Notes: generated from the letters alone by a model not told the origin. A stretch of 64,000 nucleotides of DNA from an uncultured Thiohalocapsa sp. (GCF_913062725.1 NZ_CAJXWY010000002.1:53930-117929); one strand, 5' to 3'; positions 1 through 10,849 are shown, counted from the stretch's first letter. Numbers and translations: made by a program.

Positions 1-1047
1 GAAGTCGTACTCGATGGCATAGCCGGGGCGGGTGATGTGCGCCTGCTCGAAGCCCGGAATGGAGCGCACCAGGTCCAGCTGTACCTCGTAGGGCAGACTG
101 GTGGAGATGCCGTTGGGGTAGAGCTCGGCGGCGTCGAGGCCCTCCGGCTCGACGAAAATCTGGTGCGACGTCTTGTCCGCGAAGCGCACGATCTTGTCTT
201 CGATGGACGGGCAGTAGCGCGGACCGACGCCCTCGATGACGCCGGTGAACATGGGCGAGCGCGAGAGGCCGCCGCGGATGATGTCGTGGGTGCGCTCGGT
301 GGTGCGGGCGATGTGGCAGCTCACCTGCCGCGGATGCTCGGCGGCATCGCCCAGATAGGAGAACACGGGCACCGGCGTGTCACCGGGCTGTTCCTCGAGC
401 CGGGAGAAATCGACGCTGCGGGCGTCGATGCGTGGCGGGGTGCCGGTTTTGAGGCGCTCGACGGTGAAGGGCATCTCCCGCAGTCGATGGGCCAGCGCCA
501 TGGCCGGGGGATCGCCGGCGCGGCCGCCGCGATAGTTGCTCAAGCCCACGTGGATGCGCCCGCCGAGGAAGGTGCCCACTGTCAGCACCACCGCAGGCGC
601 GTGGAATGCCAGGCCCATCTGCGTGCGCACGCCGGCGACGCGCTCGCCGTCGCCGGTCAGAATCAGGTCGTCCACCGCCTGCTGGAACAGCCAGAGGTTG
701 GCCTGGCGCTCCACCGCGCTGCGCACGGCGGCCCGGTACAACGCCCGGTCCGCCTGTGCGCGGGTGGCGCGCACCGCCGGGCCCTTGCGCCGGTTCAGCA
801 CGCGGAACTGGATGCCGGCGCGGTCCGCCGCACGCGCCATGAGGCCATCGAGGGCATCGATTTCCTTGACCAGGTGCCCCTTGCCGATGCCGCCGATGGC
901 CGGATTACAGCTCATCTGGCCGATGGTCTCGAGGTTGTGGGTAAGCAGCAGCGTGCGTGCGCCCATGCGGGCCGCGGCGAGCGCCGCCTCGGTGCCGGCG
1001 TGGCCGCCGCCGACGACGATGACATCGTATGCTTGATTGTTCGACAT
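1..1047 (-). CDS. mnmG: MnmG (GidA), tRNA uridine-5-carboxymethylaminomethyl synthesis enzyme, N-terminal part
   Basis: FAD-dependent partner of MnmE (also in this window), modifying the wobble uridine of certain tRNAs. The reading frame runs off the left edge, so only about 349 of the family's roughly 630 residues are visible. The ATG at 1047 opens [18 protein letters not shown], the Rossmann FAD-binding motif expected at the MnmG N-terminus. It is followed by the conserved [20 protein letters not shown] segment and, further on, the LKTGTPPR stretch. The downstream neighbours (rsmG and parAB in many relatives) would lie outside the window. The gene is about 60 kb from mnmE, whereas in pseudomonads the two are near neighbours. 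Confidence 0.97.
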   Translation of the reverse strand, partial: MSNNQAYDVIVVGGGHAGTEAALAAARMGARTLLLTHNLETIGQMSCNPAIGGIGKGHLVKEIDALDGLMARAADRAGIQFRVLNRRKGPAVRATRAQADRALYRAAVRSAVERQANLWLFQQAVDDLILTGDGERVAGVRTQMGLAFHAPAVVLTVGTFLGGRIHVGLSNYRGGRAGDPPAMALAHRLREMPFTVERLKTGTPPRIDARSVDFSRLEEQPGDTPVPVFSYLGDAAEHPRQVSCHIARTTERTHDIIRGGLSRSPMFTGVIEGVGPRYCPSIEDKIVRFADKTSHQIFVEPEGLDAAELYPNGISTSLPYEVQLDLVRSIPGFEQAHITRPGYAIEYDF

Positions 1048-1403
1048 AGTTCGCAGTCCCGCCGGATGAGCCCCACTTCAGGTTCGTCATAGCTGGGTTT
1101 TCGGTTTCTGCCGGCAGGGTGACGGCTGGCGGAGGCATCCCTGCTGGCAAGCCCCGCAGCCGCCACCCGGCCCGTCGAAGCTTGCGCCGGACATCGACAG
1201 CCGTTGCATATACTACAGCGTTCCTTCGGATTGATTCCCCGCCGCCATACGCTTTTCAGGCGCCAGGCGCCGGGGCAGAACCCAGTCGCCCAAACCGCGC
1301 ATCCAAGCGAGCCTCCGCCGGACACCAAGATAAAAAAGACTGTCCCCGGCGGTGAGCAGCCCGCCCCTGTGGCCCAGGCACTGCAGACAGCCGGAACCGA
1401 CGC
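1048..1403. other. intergenic region between divergent mnmG and moxR
   Basis: About 356 bp upstream of both genes. It must hold promoters in both directions, but I see no convincing -35/-10 pair. A TATACT-like hexamer near 1209 is the only AT-rich candidate. No RNA gene or repeat was recognised. Confidence 0.4.
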
Positions 1404-2348
<945 letters not shown>

Positions 2349-2581
2349 AGCCGTCGCAGGATCGCCCGCGACGCACAGGAACCGCGTCGCGGCCGCCCGT
2401 TCCAACGGTTTCAGAGGCCAGGCAGGGGGGGTCGGGCAGGGGGGCCGGGCGGACGGGTTACCGCGGCAACGCCAGCCACAAGCTCACACTCGACTCGGCA
2501 CCCCTGCGGCGTCAGCATCAGCCAACGGCGCCGAAGCGCGCCAACGGGCCACCACGGCATCCGCCAAAGGTTGAGTACAAC

Positions 2582-3598
2582 GTGGCTAAAGGCAAGACCG
2601 CAACCGGCCTTGGGGCGCGCCACGGGACGCGTCTGATCGCCCGCTTCGCCGACGCCGGGATGCGCCCGGGGCGTCGGCGCAGCACGGCGCCGGCCAGCGC
2701 CGCCGTCGCCACCCATCACCGCAGCGTCTACATCCTCCCCACCAAGGCCGGCATCGGCTATGGCCTGATGCTGCTGGCGACGCTGCTCGGCGCGCTCAAT
2801 TATCAGAACAATCTGGGTCTGCTGCTGACCTTTCTGATGATCGCCCTCGCACTGGTGGGTATGCATCATTGCTGGTTTCAGCTGCTCGGGCTCGTGGTCC
2901 AGGCCCGCGACGGCGCGCCGGTGTTCGCCGGCGAGACCGCGCGCTTTCCCGTCACTCTGGCGGAGCAGTCCGGCAAGCCGCGGCCGCAGCTGACGCTGGT
3001 GGGGGCGGCGCCGGTGGCGCTGGCCGCCGGCGGCGAGCGCCCGGTGATGCTGCCGCGGACGGCGGGCCGACGCGGCGCGCTGGCGCTGGACCGAGTGGTG
3101 CTGGAGACCCGCTATCCCTTCGGCCTGTTCCGCGCCTGGACGGTGCTGCGCCCACGCGCCGAGGTGCTGGTGTATCCGCAGCCGGCGGCCCGCGCACCCC
3201 GAGCGCCGATGCTGCCGCAGGTGGCGCGCAATGGCCGCGGCGACCGGGGCAGCGGCGCCGAGGATTTCATCGGTCTTCGGCCCTACCGCCCGGGTGATCC
3301 ACCCCGACGGCTGGACTGGAAGGCCTTCGCCCGCGAGCGCGGTGTCATGGTCAAGCACTTCGGCGGCGACCAGTGCGCCCGGGTCTGGCTGGACTGGGAC
3401 GCGCTGGCGGCGGCCGACCTCGAGCGGCGCCTGTCCCTGCTCGCCCGACAGGTGCTGGATGCCGATGCCCGCGGCCACAGCTACGGCCTGCGCCTGCCGG
3501 GCATCAGCATCGCCCCCGGCCACGGCGGCCGCCACAGGCTCCGCTGTCTGGCGGCACTGGCGCGTTTCCGGCCGGCGGAGTCCGGGCGCCATGGCTGA
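2582..3598 (+). CDS. DUF58 domain membrane protein
   Basis: A 338-residue protein with two hydrophobic segments at about 58-75 and 78-96, followed by a soluble part. This carries the DUF58 signature GLRPYRPGDPPRRLDWKAFA at about 231-250. The GTG at 2582 is the longest plausible start. An ATG at 2660 (MRPGRRRS) would also keep the membrane anchor. The stop overlaps the ATG of the next gene, indicating translational coupling. DUF58 proteins accompany MoxR ATPases and may bind their clients, but the biochemical role is not established. The N-terminal 45 residues are basic and poorly conserved in appearance, so the exact start is uncertain. Confidence 0.88.
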   Translation: MAKGKTATGLGARHGTRLIARFADAGMRPGRRRSTAPASAAVATHHRSVYILPTKAGIGYGLMLLATLLGALNYQNNLGLLLTFLMIALALVGMHHCWFQLLGLVVQARDGAPVFAGETARFPVTLAEQSGKPRPQLTLVGAAPVALAAGGERPVMLPRTAGRRGALALDRVVLETRYPFGLFRAWTVLRPRAEVLVYPQPAARAPRAPMLPQVARNGRGDRGSGAEDFIGLRPYRPGDPPRRLDWKAFARERGVMVKHFGGDQCARVWLDWDALAAADLERRLSLLARQVLDADARGHSYGLRLPGISIAPGHGGRHRLRCLAALARFRPAESGRHG

Positions 3599-5678
3599 AC
3601 CGCACATGACGAGCGCGACCGGTGTGACGCGTGCGACCCGCTGGTTACGGCGGCGGCTGAGCCGGCGCCGCGAAGGGCGTCGCAGCCGCCCGCAGGCCGA
3701 GACCGCCGCGGGTGCTTGTGGCGAGCGTCGGGCGCCGGGCACGCCGCCCGCCGAGCCGCCCGAGCGCCCACAGCTCGCCGCGGCCACCCTGCTGCTGACC
3801 CTCTGCGCCCTGCCATTGCTGCCGGCGCTGGAGCCCCAGGTGGCGCTCTTCATCGCCGCGGTGCTGACGCTGCGGGTGGCCAATCTGTGCTGGCGCCCGG
3901 GGCTTGTGGTGCTGGGGCTGCTGGCCGTCACCGGCGTGCTCAACGCCCTGCATGCCTATGGCGCCGTCACCGGTCAGGCGCCGGGTACGGCTTTGCTGCT
4001 CTCGATGCTGGCACTGAAGCTGCTGGAGGTGCGCAGCAAGCGGGATCTGCGGGTGCTGCTGCTGGTGCTGGGATTCGTGCTGGTGGTGCAGTTCCTGTTC
4101 GACCAGTCGCCCTGGCGGGCGTTGCTCATGGCCGCCCTGCTGGTGGCGAGCTTCGCGTTGCTGCGCGACCTGAACATGCCGGCGCATCCCGCCTCGCTGG
4201 GGCAGCGCGTGGCCGAGGGGCTCGGCCGCACCGGCATCATGGCCGCACAGGCCCTGCCGCTGGCGTTGGTGCTGTTTGTTCTGTTCCCGCGGCTCGACGC
4301 GCCGCTGTGGCAGCTCGGCGGCGACGATGCCCGGTCGGTCACCGGCCTTAAGGACTGGCTCGAGCCCGGCTCGGTGCGGGCGCTGGTGGTGTCCGGCGAG
4401 CCCGTGATGCGGGTGCGCTTCGACGGCGAGCCCGCCGTCTCGCCGGCGGCGATGTACTGGCGCGGTCCCGTGCTCTGGCACGCCAACGGCAATCGCTTCG
4501 AGCCCGCGGCGCCTGGGGATTTCCCGGCGGCCGAGCCCCGTATCGAGGTGCGCTCAGACGCGATCGACTACATCGCCCTGCTGGAGCCGAGCGAGCAGCG
4601 CTGGATCACGGCCCTCGATCTACCCGTGAGCGCCCCGCGCGGCGCGACGCTGACACCCGACCTGCAACTGCTCGCAGACCGCCCCATCGACGCGCGCACG
4701 GCGTATCGGCTGCGCTCGGCGGCGGCGTATCGGATCGATGGCCTCACCGCGGCGCAGGCGCGCGCCGCCACCGCTCTGCCCGCGCACCAGGTCACGCCGC
4801 GCATGCGCGCGCTGGTGGCCCGCTGGCGCGCCGACGATCCGGCGGCCGAGACCATCGTCCAGCGCGCCCTGGATCACTTCAACCGCCAGCCCTTCCGCTA
4901 CTCGTTGCTGGCGCCGGATCTGGGCGAGCGTGCCATGGACGCCTTCCTGTTCGACGCGCAGGTGGGCTTTTGCGAGCACTACGCCGCCGCCTTCACGCTG
5001 CTCATGCGCATCGCCGGCATCCCCACCCGCATCGTCCTCGGCTATCTGGGCGGTGAGCGCAACCCCTACAGCGGCGACTATCTGGTGCGCCAGTCCGACG
5101 CCCATGCCTGGACCGAGGTCTGGCTGCCGAACCAGGGCTGGACCCGGGTGGATCCCACCGCCGCCATCGCCGCCGAGCGCGTGGATGCGGACGGCGGCAT
5201 CGCCGCCCTCGGCGCCGATGCCCCCGCCCGCTTTCGGGTGGACGAGCGCTCACTGCTCGGGCGTGCCCTCCGCAATCTGCAGCTGGCGGCGGACGCCTTC
5301 GACGCCGCATGGCAGTCCCGGGTGGTGGGATTCTCCCGCGCAGAGCAACAGCGTCTGCTCGCCGGCGTCGGCCTCGAGCGCTTCCGCGACACGGGCCTCA
5401 TCGTGCTCATGACCCTCGCCGGCACCGGCGTCATGCTCGCCTGGGGCCTTTGGCTCGCCCGACCCAGGCCGGCGCGGGATCCGGCGGCGGCCGCCTACAT
5501 CCGCTTCCAGCGCCGGCTCGCACGCATCGACCCGACGCTGGCCAAGCGCCCGCAGGAAGGCCCGCTGGACCACCACGCCCGGCTGGTCGCCGCCCGCCCC
5601 GACCTTGCCCAACAGGCCGACGCGGTGGTGAGTGCCTATGTGCGCATGCGCTACGCCGGGGAAGCGCGGGAGCAGTGA
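3591..5678 (+). CDS. TgpA-like membrane transglutaminase
   Basis: A 695-residue inner-membrane protein. The ATG at 3591 overlaps the DUF58 stop. Several hydrophobic helices occupy about residues 60-230. A periplasmic transglutaminase-like core follows, with catalytic Cys461 (GFCEHYA), His505 (DAHAWTEVW) and Asp521 (RVDPT). A last transmembrane helix near 605-625 precedes a cytoplasmic tail matching the C-terminal DUF of this family. This architecture matches Pseudomonas TgpA, an essential periplasmic protein encoded with DUF58 and MoxR genes. The three-gene order moxR-DUF58-tgpA is the standard arrangement. The reaction (cross-linking or peptidase-like) is not inferable here. Confidence 0.93.
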   Translation: MAEPHMTSATGVTRATRWLRRRLSRRREGRRSRPQAETAAGACGERRAPGTPPAEPPERPQLAAATLLLTLCALPLLPALEPQVALFIAAVLTLRVANLCWRPGLVVLGLLAVTGVLNALHAYGAVTGQAPGTALLLSMLALKLLEVRSKRDLRVLLLVLGFVLVVQFLFDQSPWRALLMAALLVASFALLRDLNMPAHPASLGQRVAEGLGRTGIMAAQALPLALVLFVLFPRLDAPLWQLGGDDARSVTGLKDWLEPGSVRALVVSGEPVMRVRFDGEPAVSPAAMYWRGPVLWHANGNRFEPAAPGDFPAAEPRIEVRSDAIDYIALLEPSEQRWITALDLPVSAPRGATLTPDLQLLADRPIDARTAYRLRSAAAYRIDGLTAAQARAATALPAHQVTPRMRALVARWRADDPAAETIVQRALDHFNRQPFRYSLLAPDLGERAMDAFLFDAQVGFCEHYAAAFTLLMRIAGIPTRIVLGYLGGERNPYSGDYLVRQSDAHAWTEVWLPNQGWTRVDPTAAIAAERVDADGGIAALGADAPARFRVDERSLLGRALRNLQLAADAFDAAWQSRVVGFSRAEQQRLLAGVGLERFRDTGLIVLMTLAGTGVMLAWGLWLARPRPARDPAAAAYIRFQRRLARIDPTLAKRPQEGPLDHHARLVAARPDLAQQADAVVSAYVRMRYAGEAREQ

Positions 5679-5715
5679 GGCGTGAGCACCGGCGAACGCG
5701 CCTCGTCGCTCGCCG

Positions 5716-6831
5716 CTAGCCCCCCATGAGCGCGTCGGCGACGCGCTCGGCGTCTGCGGCGGACAGATAGGGATGCATGGGCAGGCTCAGCACCCGCGCG
5801 GCGGCGCGGTCGGCGTTCGGGGTGCAGTCGGGGCAGCAATAGTGGGCGTAGGCGCCCTGGCGGTTGAGCGGGATGGGGTAGTGGACCGCGGTGGGGATAT
5901 CCTGGGCCTTGAGCTTGGCGATGACGGCGTCGCGATGGTCGGCCTGCAGGGTGTACTGGGCGAACACACTGGTGCGATCAGGTGCGATGTACGGCGTGAG
6001 CAGGCCGTCTTTGGCCGCCGCGACGCTGCGGGCGCCGCGGGCGTGCAGGAGCTCGGTGTAGCGGTTGCCGACGGCGGCCCGACGCTCGACTTCATCCGGA
6101 AAGATGGCGAGCTTCGCCAGCAGCACGGCGGCCTGGAGGGTGTCGAGGCGGGCGTTGAGGCCGAGCCGGGGGTGGCTGTAGCGCTGGTCCTGGCCGTGGT
6201 TCATTACTTGCCGCATGCGCGCGGCGAGGGCGTCGTCGTCGGTGAAGCAGGCACCGCCGTCGCCATAGGCGCCCAGCGGCTTGGACGGAAAGAAGGACGT
6301 GCAGCCGATGGTGGAGAGCCCGCAGGAGCGCCGGCCCCGATAGCTGGCGCCGTAGCTCTGGGCCGCGTCCTCGATGACCGGCAGACGGTGACGGTCGGCG
6401 ACGGCGTTGATGGCGTCCATGTCCGCACACTGCCCATAGAGGGAGACGGGCATGATAGCCCGGGTCTTGGGTCCGATGGCCGCCGCCACCTGCGCCGGGT
6501 CGATGTTGTAGGTCACCGGATCGATGTCGACGAACTTCGGACTGGCGCCGAGCAGCGCGATCACTTCGGCGGTGGCGACGAAGGTGAAGGGCGTGGTGAT
6601 GACCTCGTCCCCCGGCCCGACGTCGAGGGCCATCAGCGCCACCAGCAACGCATCGGTGCCGCTGGCGACGCCGATGCAATGGCGCACACCGACATCATCC
6701 GCCAGCCGCGCTTCCAGCGCCGTCACTTCCGGACCCAGGATATAGCGCCCATGTTCCAGCACCGCCTGGATGCGCGCCTCCACGTCCGCGGCAATCCGCG
6801 CCTGCTGTGCCTTGAGGTCGATGAATTGCAT
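5716..6831 (-). CDS. DegT/DnrJ/EryC1/StrS sugar aminotransferase (WbpE-like)
   Basis: A PLP-dependent nucleotide-sugar aminotransferase of about 371 residues. The start at 6831 (MQFIDLK) was preferred because family members begin there and AGAGGC lies upstream; the frame stays open for 19 more codons. Lys184 in FFPSKPLGAYGDGG is the Schiff-base lysine, with Asp155 (IEDAAQ) as the pyridine-nitrogen partner. The SLYGQCADMDAI stretch resembles WbpE, which aminates a 3-keto-glucuronate UDP sugar for O-antigen. The gene follows kdsD after 81 bp on the same strand, so the pair may supply surface polysaccharide precursors. The exact substrate is inferred from family only. Confidence 0.9.
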   Translation of the reverse strand: MQFIDLKAQQARIAADVEARIQAVLEHGRYILGPEVTALEARLADDVGVRHCIGVASGTDALLVALMALDVGPGDEVITTPFTFVATAEVIALLGASPKFVDIDPVTYNIDPAQVAAAIGPKTRAIMPVSLYGQCADMDAINAVADRHRLPVIEDAAQSYGASYRGRRSCGLSTIGCTSFFPSKPLGAYGDGGACFTDDDALAARMRQVMNHGQDQRYSHPRLGLNARLDTLQAAVLLAKLAIFPDEVERRAAVGNRYTELLHARGARSVAAAKDGLLTPYIAPDRTSVFAQYTLQADHRDAVIAKLKAQDIPTAVHYPIPLNRQGAYAHYCCPDCTPNADRAAARVLSLPMHPYLSAADAERVADALMGG

Positions 6832-6912
6832 CGCGCTATGGCCTCTGGGTTGCGTAAGAACTGGGCGCTCGCATCGAGCGGTGGGCACGCAGACCCTGTA
6901 CCCCTTCGCGCC

Positions 6913-7884
6913 TCACTTCTGCACCACGCCGACGACGCCGCCGTCGTCCACCACCACCAGCAGCGTGATGTGGTGCTTGGCCATGAGCTCGATGGCGGTT
7001 TGCATGTTGCTGTCGGCGCCGATGCGCACCGGGTCCGGCGTCATCAGGTCGCGCGCGGTCTGCCGGAAAAAGGCTTCGCGATGCGTCTGCAAGGCGCGGC
7101 GCAGATCGCCGTCGGTGATGATGCCCTCGGCCCGGCTGCGGTCGGGGCTCACCAGCGCGATGCCGAGCCCGCCCGCGGTGACGGCCGTCAGCACGGCATC
7201 GGTGTCGGCGTCCGGGGGCACGAAGGGCAGGTGATCGCCGCGCATTTCCTCGCGCACGGTATGCAGTAGCCGCCGCCCGAGGCTGCCGCCCGGATGAAAG
7301 CGGGCGAAGTCCCCCGGCTGGAAGTCCCGCGCGCGCATCAAGGCGACCGCCAGCGCATCACCCATGGCCAGTGCGGCGGTGGTGGAGGCGGTGGGCGCCA
7401 ACTGCAGCGGGCAGGCCTCGCGCGCCACCCGCACCGACAAGTGCAGGTTGGCATGCCGCGCCAGCGTGGAGCGCGCATTGCCGGTGAGCGCGACGATGCG
7501 GTTGCCATTGTCGCGCAGAAAGGGCAGGAGCTTCACCAGCTCCTCGGTTTCGCCGGAGTTGGAGAGGGCAATGAAGGTGTCCGCCGGCGTCACCATGCCG
7601 AGGTCGCCGTGGAAGGCCTCCCCCGGGTGCATGAAAAACGCCGGGGTGCCGGTGCTGGCCAAGGTGGCGGCGAGCTTCTTGCCGATGATGCCGGATTTGC
7701 CCATGCCACAGACGATGACCCGGCCGCGGGTGCCGAGCATGGCCTCCACCGCTGCGGTGAAGGCGCCGTCCAAGTGATGGATCAGGCCGAGGATACCCGC
7801 GGCCTCGATCTCGAAGACCTCACGTGCCACCGCCGCGCAGTCCATGCGGCGGGCGGGAGTGACGGTGGCGTCGGTGTCTGGCAT
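6913..7884 (-). CDS. kdsD: arabinose-5-phosphate isomerase (KdsD/KpsF family)
   Basis: Converts ribulose-5-phosphate to arabinose-5-phosphate, the first step to the lipopolysaccharide sugar Kdo. The 323-residue product starts at ATG 7884 with GGAAGA upstream. An N-terminal SIS domain (about 40-175) contains GMGKSGIIGKKLAAT and ALSNSGETEE, as in E. coli KdsD. Two CBS repeats follow. The second CBS repeat stops at GVVQK, roughly where the E. coli protein continues with another 10 residues (HMHDLLRAGVV-like). The C-terminus is therefore short. The gene lies 45 bp downstream of gspD and is probably co-transcribed with the secretion genes. Confidence 0.93.
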   Translation of the reverse strand: MPDTDATVTPARRMDCAAVAREVFEIEAAGILGLIHHLDGAFTAAVEAMLGTRGRVIVCGMGKSGIIGKKLAATLASTGTPAFFMHPGEAFHGDLGMVTPADTFIALSNSGETEELVKLLPFLRDNGNRIVALTGNARSTLARHANLHLSVRVAREACPLQLAPTASTTAALAMGDALAVALMRARDFQPGDFARFHPGGSLGRRLLHTVREEMRGDHLPFVPPDADTDAVLTAVTAGGLGIALVSPDRSRAEGIITDGDLRRALQTHREAFFRQTARDLMTPDPVRIGADSNMQTAIELMAKHHITLLVVVDDGGVVGVVQK

Positions 7885-7929
7885 GGGTGTCTTCCGGCGT
7901 CGACCGGGCGCTGGCGCGGCCGCGGGCAC

Positions 7930-10125
7930 CTAGAACGTGGTGTCGAGGTTGCGGACCTTCTGCCGAAAATCGCGGGTGACGGTTTCGATATCGCTGTCAC
8001 TGGCGATGACCCGCGGGGTGAGCACCACCACCAATTCGGTGCGCTCGGCCCCGCGTGAGGTTTCGCCGAAGAGCGGCCCGATGATGGGCGCCCGGTGCAG
8101 GCCGGGTATGCCCGACTTGTTCTCGGAGTCGATATCCTGGATGAGACCACCGAGCACCACGGCCTGGCCCGAGCGCACCGAGACGTTGCTGGTGATGGTG
8201 CGCTCGCGGAACGTCGGCGAATCGACACCCTGCCGCTGCTCAGGCACGACGGTGCTGGCCTCCTGCTCGATCTCCATCTGCACCAGTCCGCCGGGCGTCA
8301 CCCGGGGCTTGACGGACAGCTTGACCCCGGTCTTGCGGTACTCGATGTTGTTGACCACGCGGTCGGTGGTCGACGTGCCCTGCTGCTGCTGCGACAGCAC
8401 CGGCACGTCCTCGCCCACGAAGATCTCGGCATCCTGGTTGTCGCGGACCATCACCGTCGGCGATGACAGCACGTTCACGAGGTTGTCGGAGGCGAGGGCG
8501 GACAGGGTGGCCCGGATGGTGTCCGGGCGCAGCACCACCGACCAGTTGAAGCCCGGGAATGTCGGTGCCTGGCCTCCTTGGTCCGACTGCGACAGGGAGA
8601 TGTCGCTGCGGTAGCCGCCCCGGTTGCGGCCGCCCTCGAATTCCCCGCCGGCGGCGAGGCCGAAAAAGCGCCATTGCACACCGTAGCGAAAATCCCCCGT
8701 GAGCCGAACCTCGACGATGGTCGCCTCCACCAGCACCTGCAAGGGCACGATGTCGAGCTGCTTGAGCGCATCCAGGATTTTTTTGTAGTCCTTGGGGCTG
8801 GAGCGCACCAACAACGAGTTGTTGACTGCGTCGGCGACGATACTCACCTGGGAGGACAGCTCCACCTGGCTCACCGTCGCCCGGCGTCTGCTCGTGCCGC
8901 CCTGGCCGCCGCCATCACCACCTTCGCCACCGATGCTCGCCTGCTGCAGGCCGGGCGCCACGCCGCCGACACTGCGACCCTGTCCGCCACCGCCTTCGCC
9001 CGAGAACAGCTTGGTGAGCACGTCCGCGAGGTTTTCGGCATCGCCGTGGCGCACGCGGTAGACGAACAACCGCTGCGCGCTGCTGCCACTGGCTTCGGCC
9101 CGGTCGAGGCGGTCGATCCAGTCGCGCATCTGCGCCAGGTAATTCTGCTGCGGCGACACCACCAGCACCGCATTGGCGGATTCCACCGGGATGAACCGAA
9201 ACAGCCCCTTGAACGGGTTGGCGCCCTCGCCGTCGGCGAGCAAGGTCTCCATCTGCGAGACGACCTCGGAGGCTTGGGCGTACTCCAGCACGAAAAAGCC
9301 CACCGACAGACCGGACATCCAATCCACGTCGAACACCTGGATGGTTTCCAGCAGGTTGCTCATCTCGGGGCTGGAGCCGGCGAGCACCAGCAGATTGCGC
9401 AGGGTATCCGTGCGCACGAGACTGCCTTCGGGCGCCAACGGCTCCAGGATCGTCGCCATCTCTTCGGCACCGATGTACTGCAGCGGCACCACCTGCACGC
9501 TGTAGCCCTGCGGCAGCGCACGCGCTGACTGGCCCAGCTGGGGCACGATGCGCCCCTGGACCGCATTGTTCAGGGGTACCACCTCGTAGGTGCCGGCGTT
9601 GTCCACCAGCGCCGCGTTGTTCATGCGCAGCAGCGTCTCGAGGGTCGGAATCAGCATGTCCCGGCGCAGGGGCCGGCCGGTCTGCAGCGACACCGAGCCG
9701 GACACCGCCGGGTCCAGCACGTAGTTCACGCCGAGCAGGTCGCCGAGGATGACCTTGACCACCTCGCGGATATCGGTGCCGTCGAAATTGAGTGTCACAT
9801 CCCCCGGCGTGGTGTCCACACCCGGCGGCGAGACACGCCGCACGAAGGTGCCGGTGCCGCGGCGCACCGAGTCCCGGGCCGTGGGCAGGTCGTCGTCCAG
9901 CGCGATGCTCCCCGGCTGGCGGGCGTTCACGCCCGTCGGTGACACCCGCCTTTCGGGATCGGTGATATGGCCCTCGGGCGAGCCGATGCGCCGGGTTGGA
10001 TCGAAAACCAGTCCACTGCTGCCGCAGCCGGTGACGGCGAGCACGGCGGCGACGACGGCCGAGGCCAAGAGCCAGCGCCCGCGGGAGCGCAGCGGCGCAG
10101 CCCGGGCTGGCGCGCGCCTAGTCAT
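7930..10125 (-). CDS. gspD: type II secretion secretin GspD/XpsD, lipoprotein
   Basis: Outer-membrane secretin channel of the type II secretion system, 731 residues. The ATG at 10125 overlaps the preceding gene's stop by 8 bp. A basic N-terminus, a hydrophobic segment (18-32) and a lipobox ending at Cys34 (VTGC) predict a lipoprotein, as known for XpsD. Between the lipid anchor and the N0 domain (from about 108) lies a low-complexity segment with two RRVSPxGV copies near residues 59-66 and 96-103. N1-N3 domains follow, then a glycine-rich loop (GGGGQGRSVGG) in N3. The secretin core carries SSPTVMVRDN and VVLGGLIQD. The frame stays open upstream, but the shorter start is the one that gives a signal peptide. 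Confidence 0.95.
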   Translation of the reverse strand: MTRRAPARAAPLRSRGRWLLASAVVAAVLAVTGCGSSGLVFDPTRRIGSPEGHITDPERRVSPTGVNARQPGSIALDDDLPTARDSVRRGTGTFVRRVSPPGVDTTPGDVTLNFDGTDIREVVKVILGDLLGVNYVLDPAVSGSVSLQTGRPLRRDMLIPTLETLLRMNNAALVDNAGTYEVVPLNNAVQGRIVPQLGQSARALPQGYSVQVVPLQYIGAEEMATILEPLAPEGSLVRTDTLRNLLVLAGSSPEMSNLLETIQVFDVDWMSGLSVGFFVLEYAQASEVVSQMETLLADGEGANPFKGLFRFIPVESANAVLVVSPQQNYLAQMRDWIDRLDRAEASGSSAQRLFVYRVRHGDAENLADVLTKLFSGEGGGGQGRSVGGVAPGLQQASIGGEGGDGGGQGGTSRRRATVSQVELSSQVSIVADAVNNSLLVRSSPKDYKKILDALKQLDIVPLQVLVEATIVEVRLTGDFRYGVQWRFFGLAAGGEFEGGRNRGGYRSDISLSQSDQGGQAPTFPGFNWSVVLRPDTIRATLSALASDNLVNVLSSPTVMVRDNQDAEIFVGEDVPVLSQQQQGTSTTDRVVNNIEYRKTGVKLSVKPRVTPGGLVQMEIEQEASTVVPEQRQGVDSPTFRERTITSNVSVRSGQAVVLGGLIQDIDSENKSGIPGLHRAPIIGPLFGETSRGAERTELVVVLTPRVIASDSDIETVTRDFRQKVRNLDTTF

Positions 10126-10849
10126 CTGTCGGTATCGCATCAGGTTGGCGGCTCGGTGCGCGTCGCGGGAAGTCGCGGCTGGTTTCGATGGCTTGGCGTT
10201 CTGCCCGTCGGCGCTGCCGTAGCTCAGGGGTGCGGCCCGCGCGCTGGGCGGGGGCATTGTCCGCCGCCTGCCCGTCGGCGGCGCCGGGCTGGCTCGCGCC
10301 ATCGTTGGCCCCGCGCCGGGTGGGTGGCAGCCGCGTGGGGGGGATCGGCGGCGGCGCGTTGGAGTAATCCCGCAATGGTAACTCATTCGTCTCTCCCTGT
10401 CGCTCCAGCACCAGTCTGGCGGGCTCGATGGTTTTGACGGTCCAGCCCTGGTAGTCCTGGCCAAGGCGTAAGCGCTGGATACCCTGGCTTTCGCTGCTGC
10501 GCACCCAGGCGGAGACGACTGCAGGTGTGATCACGACCGCCGTGAGATCCACGCCCGTGAGCTCGGGTAGCGGTTCGTCTTCGATGATCAACTCTTCCGG
10601 CTCCTCGGCGGGCGGCCGGCGCTCAGGCAAGAACAGCGGCCGTTCTATCACGGACGCGTAGGCCTCCTTTGGCGGCGGCTCCAGCGCCATGGCATCCACG
10701 TCGGTGGTCGCGGCGGGTGCGATACCATCGGCCGCGGCGGCGGGTGCAGACGCGGGCGCGGGCAACGCGGCCTCAGGGGACCATTGCCACCACTGCAGCA
10801 TCAACGCACTCGCCAGCAGCACCAGGAGGACAAGCAGCAGCGGCTTCAT
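10118..10849 (-). CDS. T2SS protein GspN/XpsN (GspC-like role)
   Basis: A 243-residue bitopic protein with one N-terminal transmembrane helix (MKPLLLVLLVLLASALMLQ). It continues with a Pro/Ala-rich linker and a small periplasmic domain containing a GVDLTAVVITPAVVSAWVR homology region, then a long charged C-terminal tail. Its place between gspM and gspD matches xpsN of Xanthomonas, which connects the inner-membrane platform to the secretin in systems without a classic gspC. It overlaps gspM by 4 bp (ATGA) and gspD by 8 bp. No PDZ or coiled-coil GspC C-terminus is seen. The assignment rests on position and architecture more than on motif. Confidence 0.75.
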   Translation of the reverse strand: MKPLLLVLLVLLASALMLQWWQWSPEAALPAPASAPAAAADGIAPAATTDVDAMALEPPPKEAYASVIERPLFLPERRPPAEEPEELIIEDEPLPELTGVDLTAVVITPAVVSAWVRSSESQGIQRLRLGQDYQGWTVKTIEPARLVLERQGETNELPLRDYSNAPPPIPPTRLPPTRRGANDGASQPGAADGQAADNAPAQRAGRTPELRQRRRAERQAIETSRDFPRRAPSRQPDAIPTDD

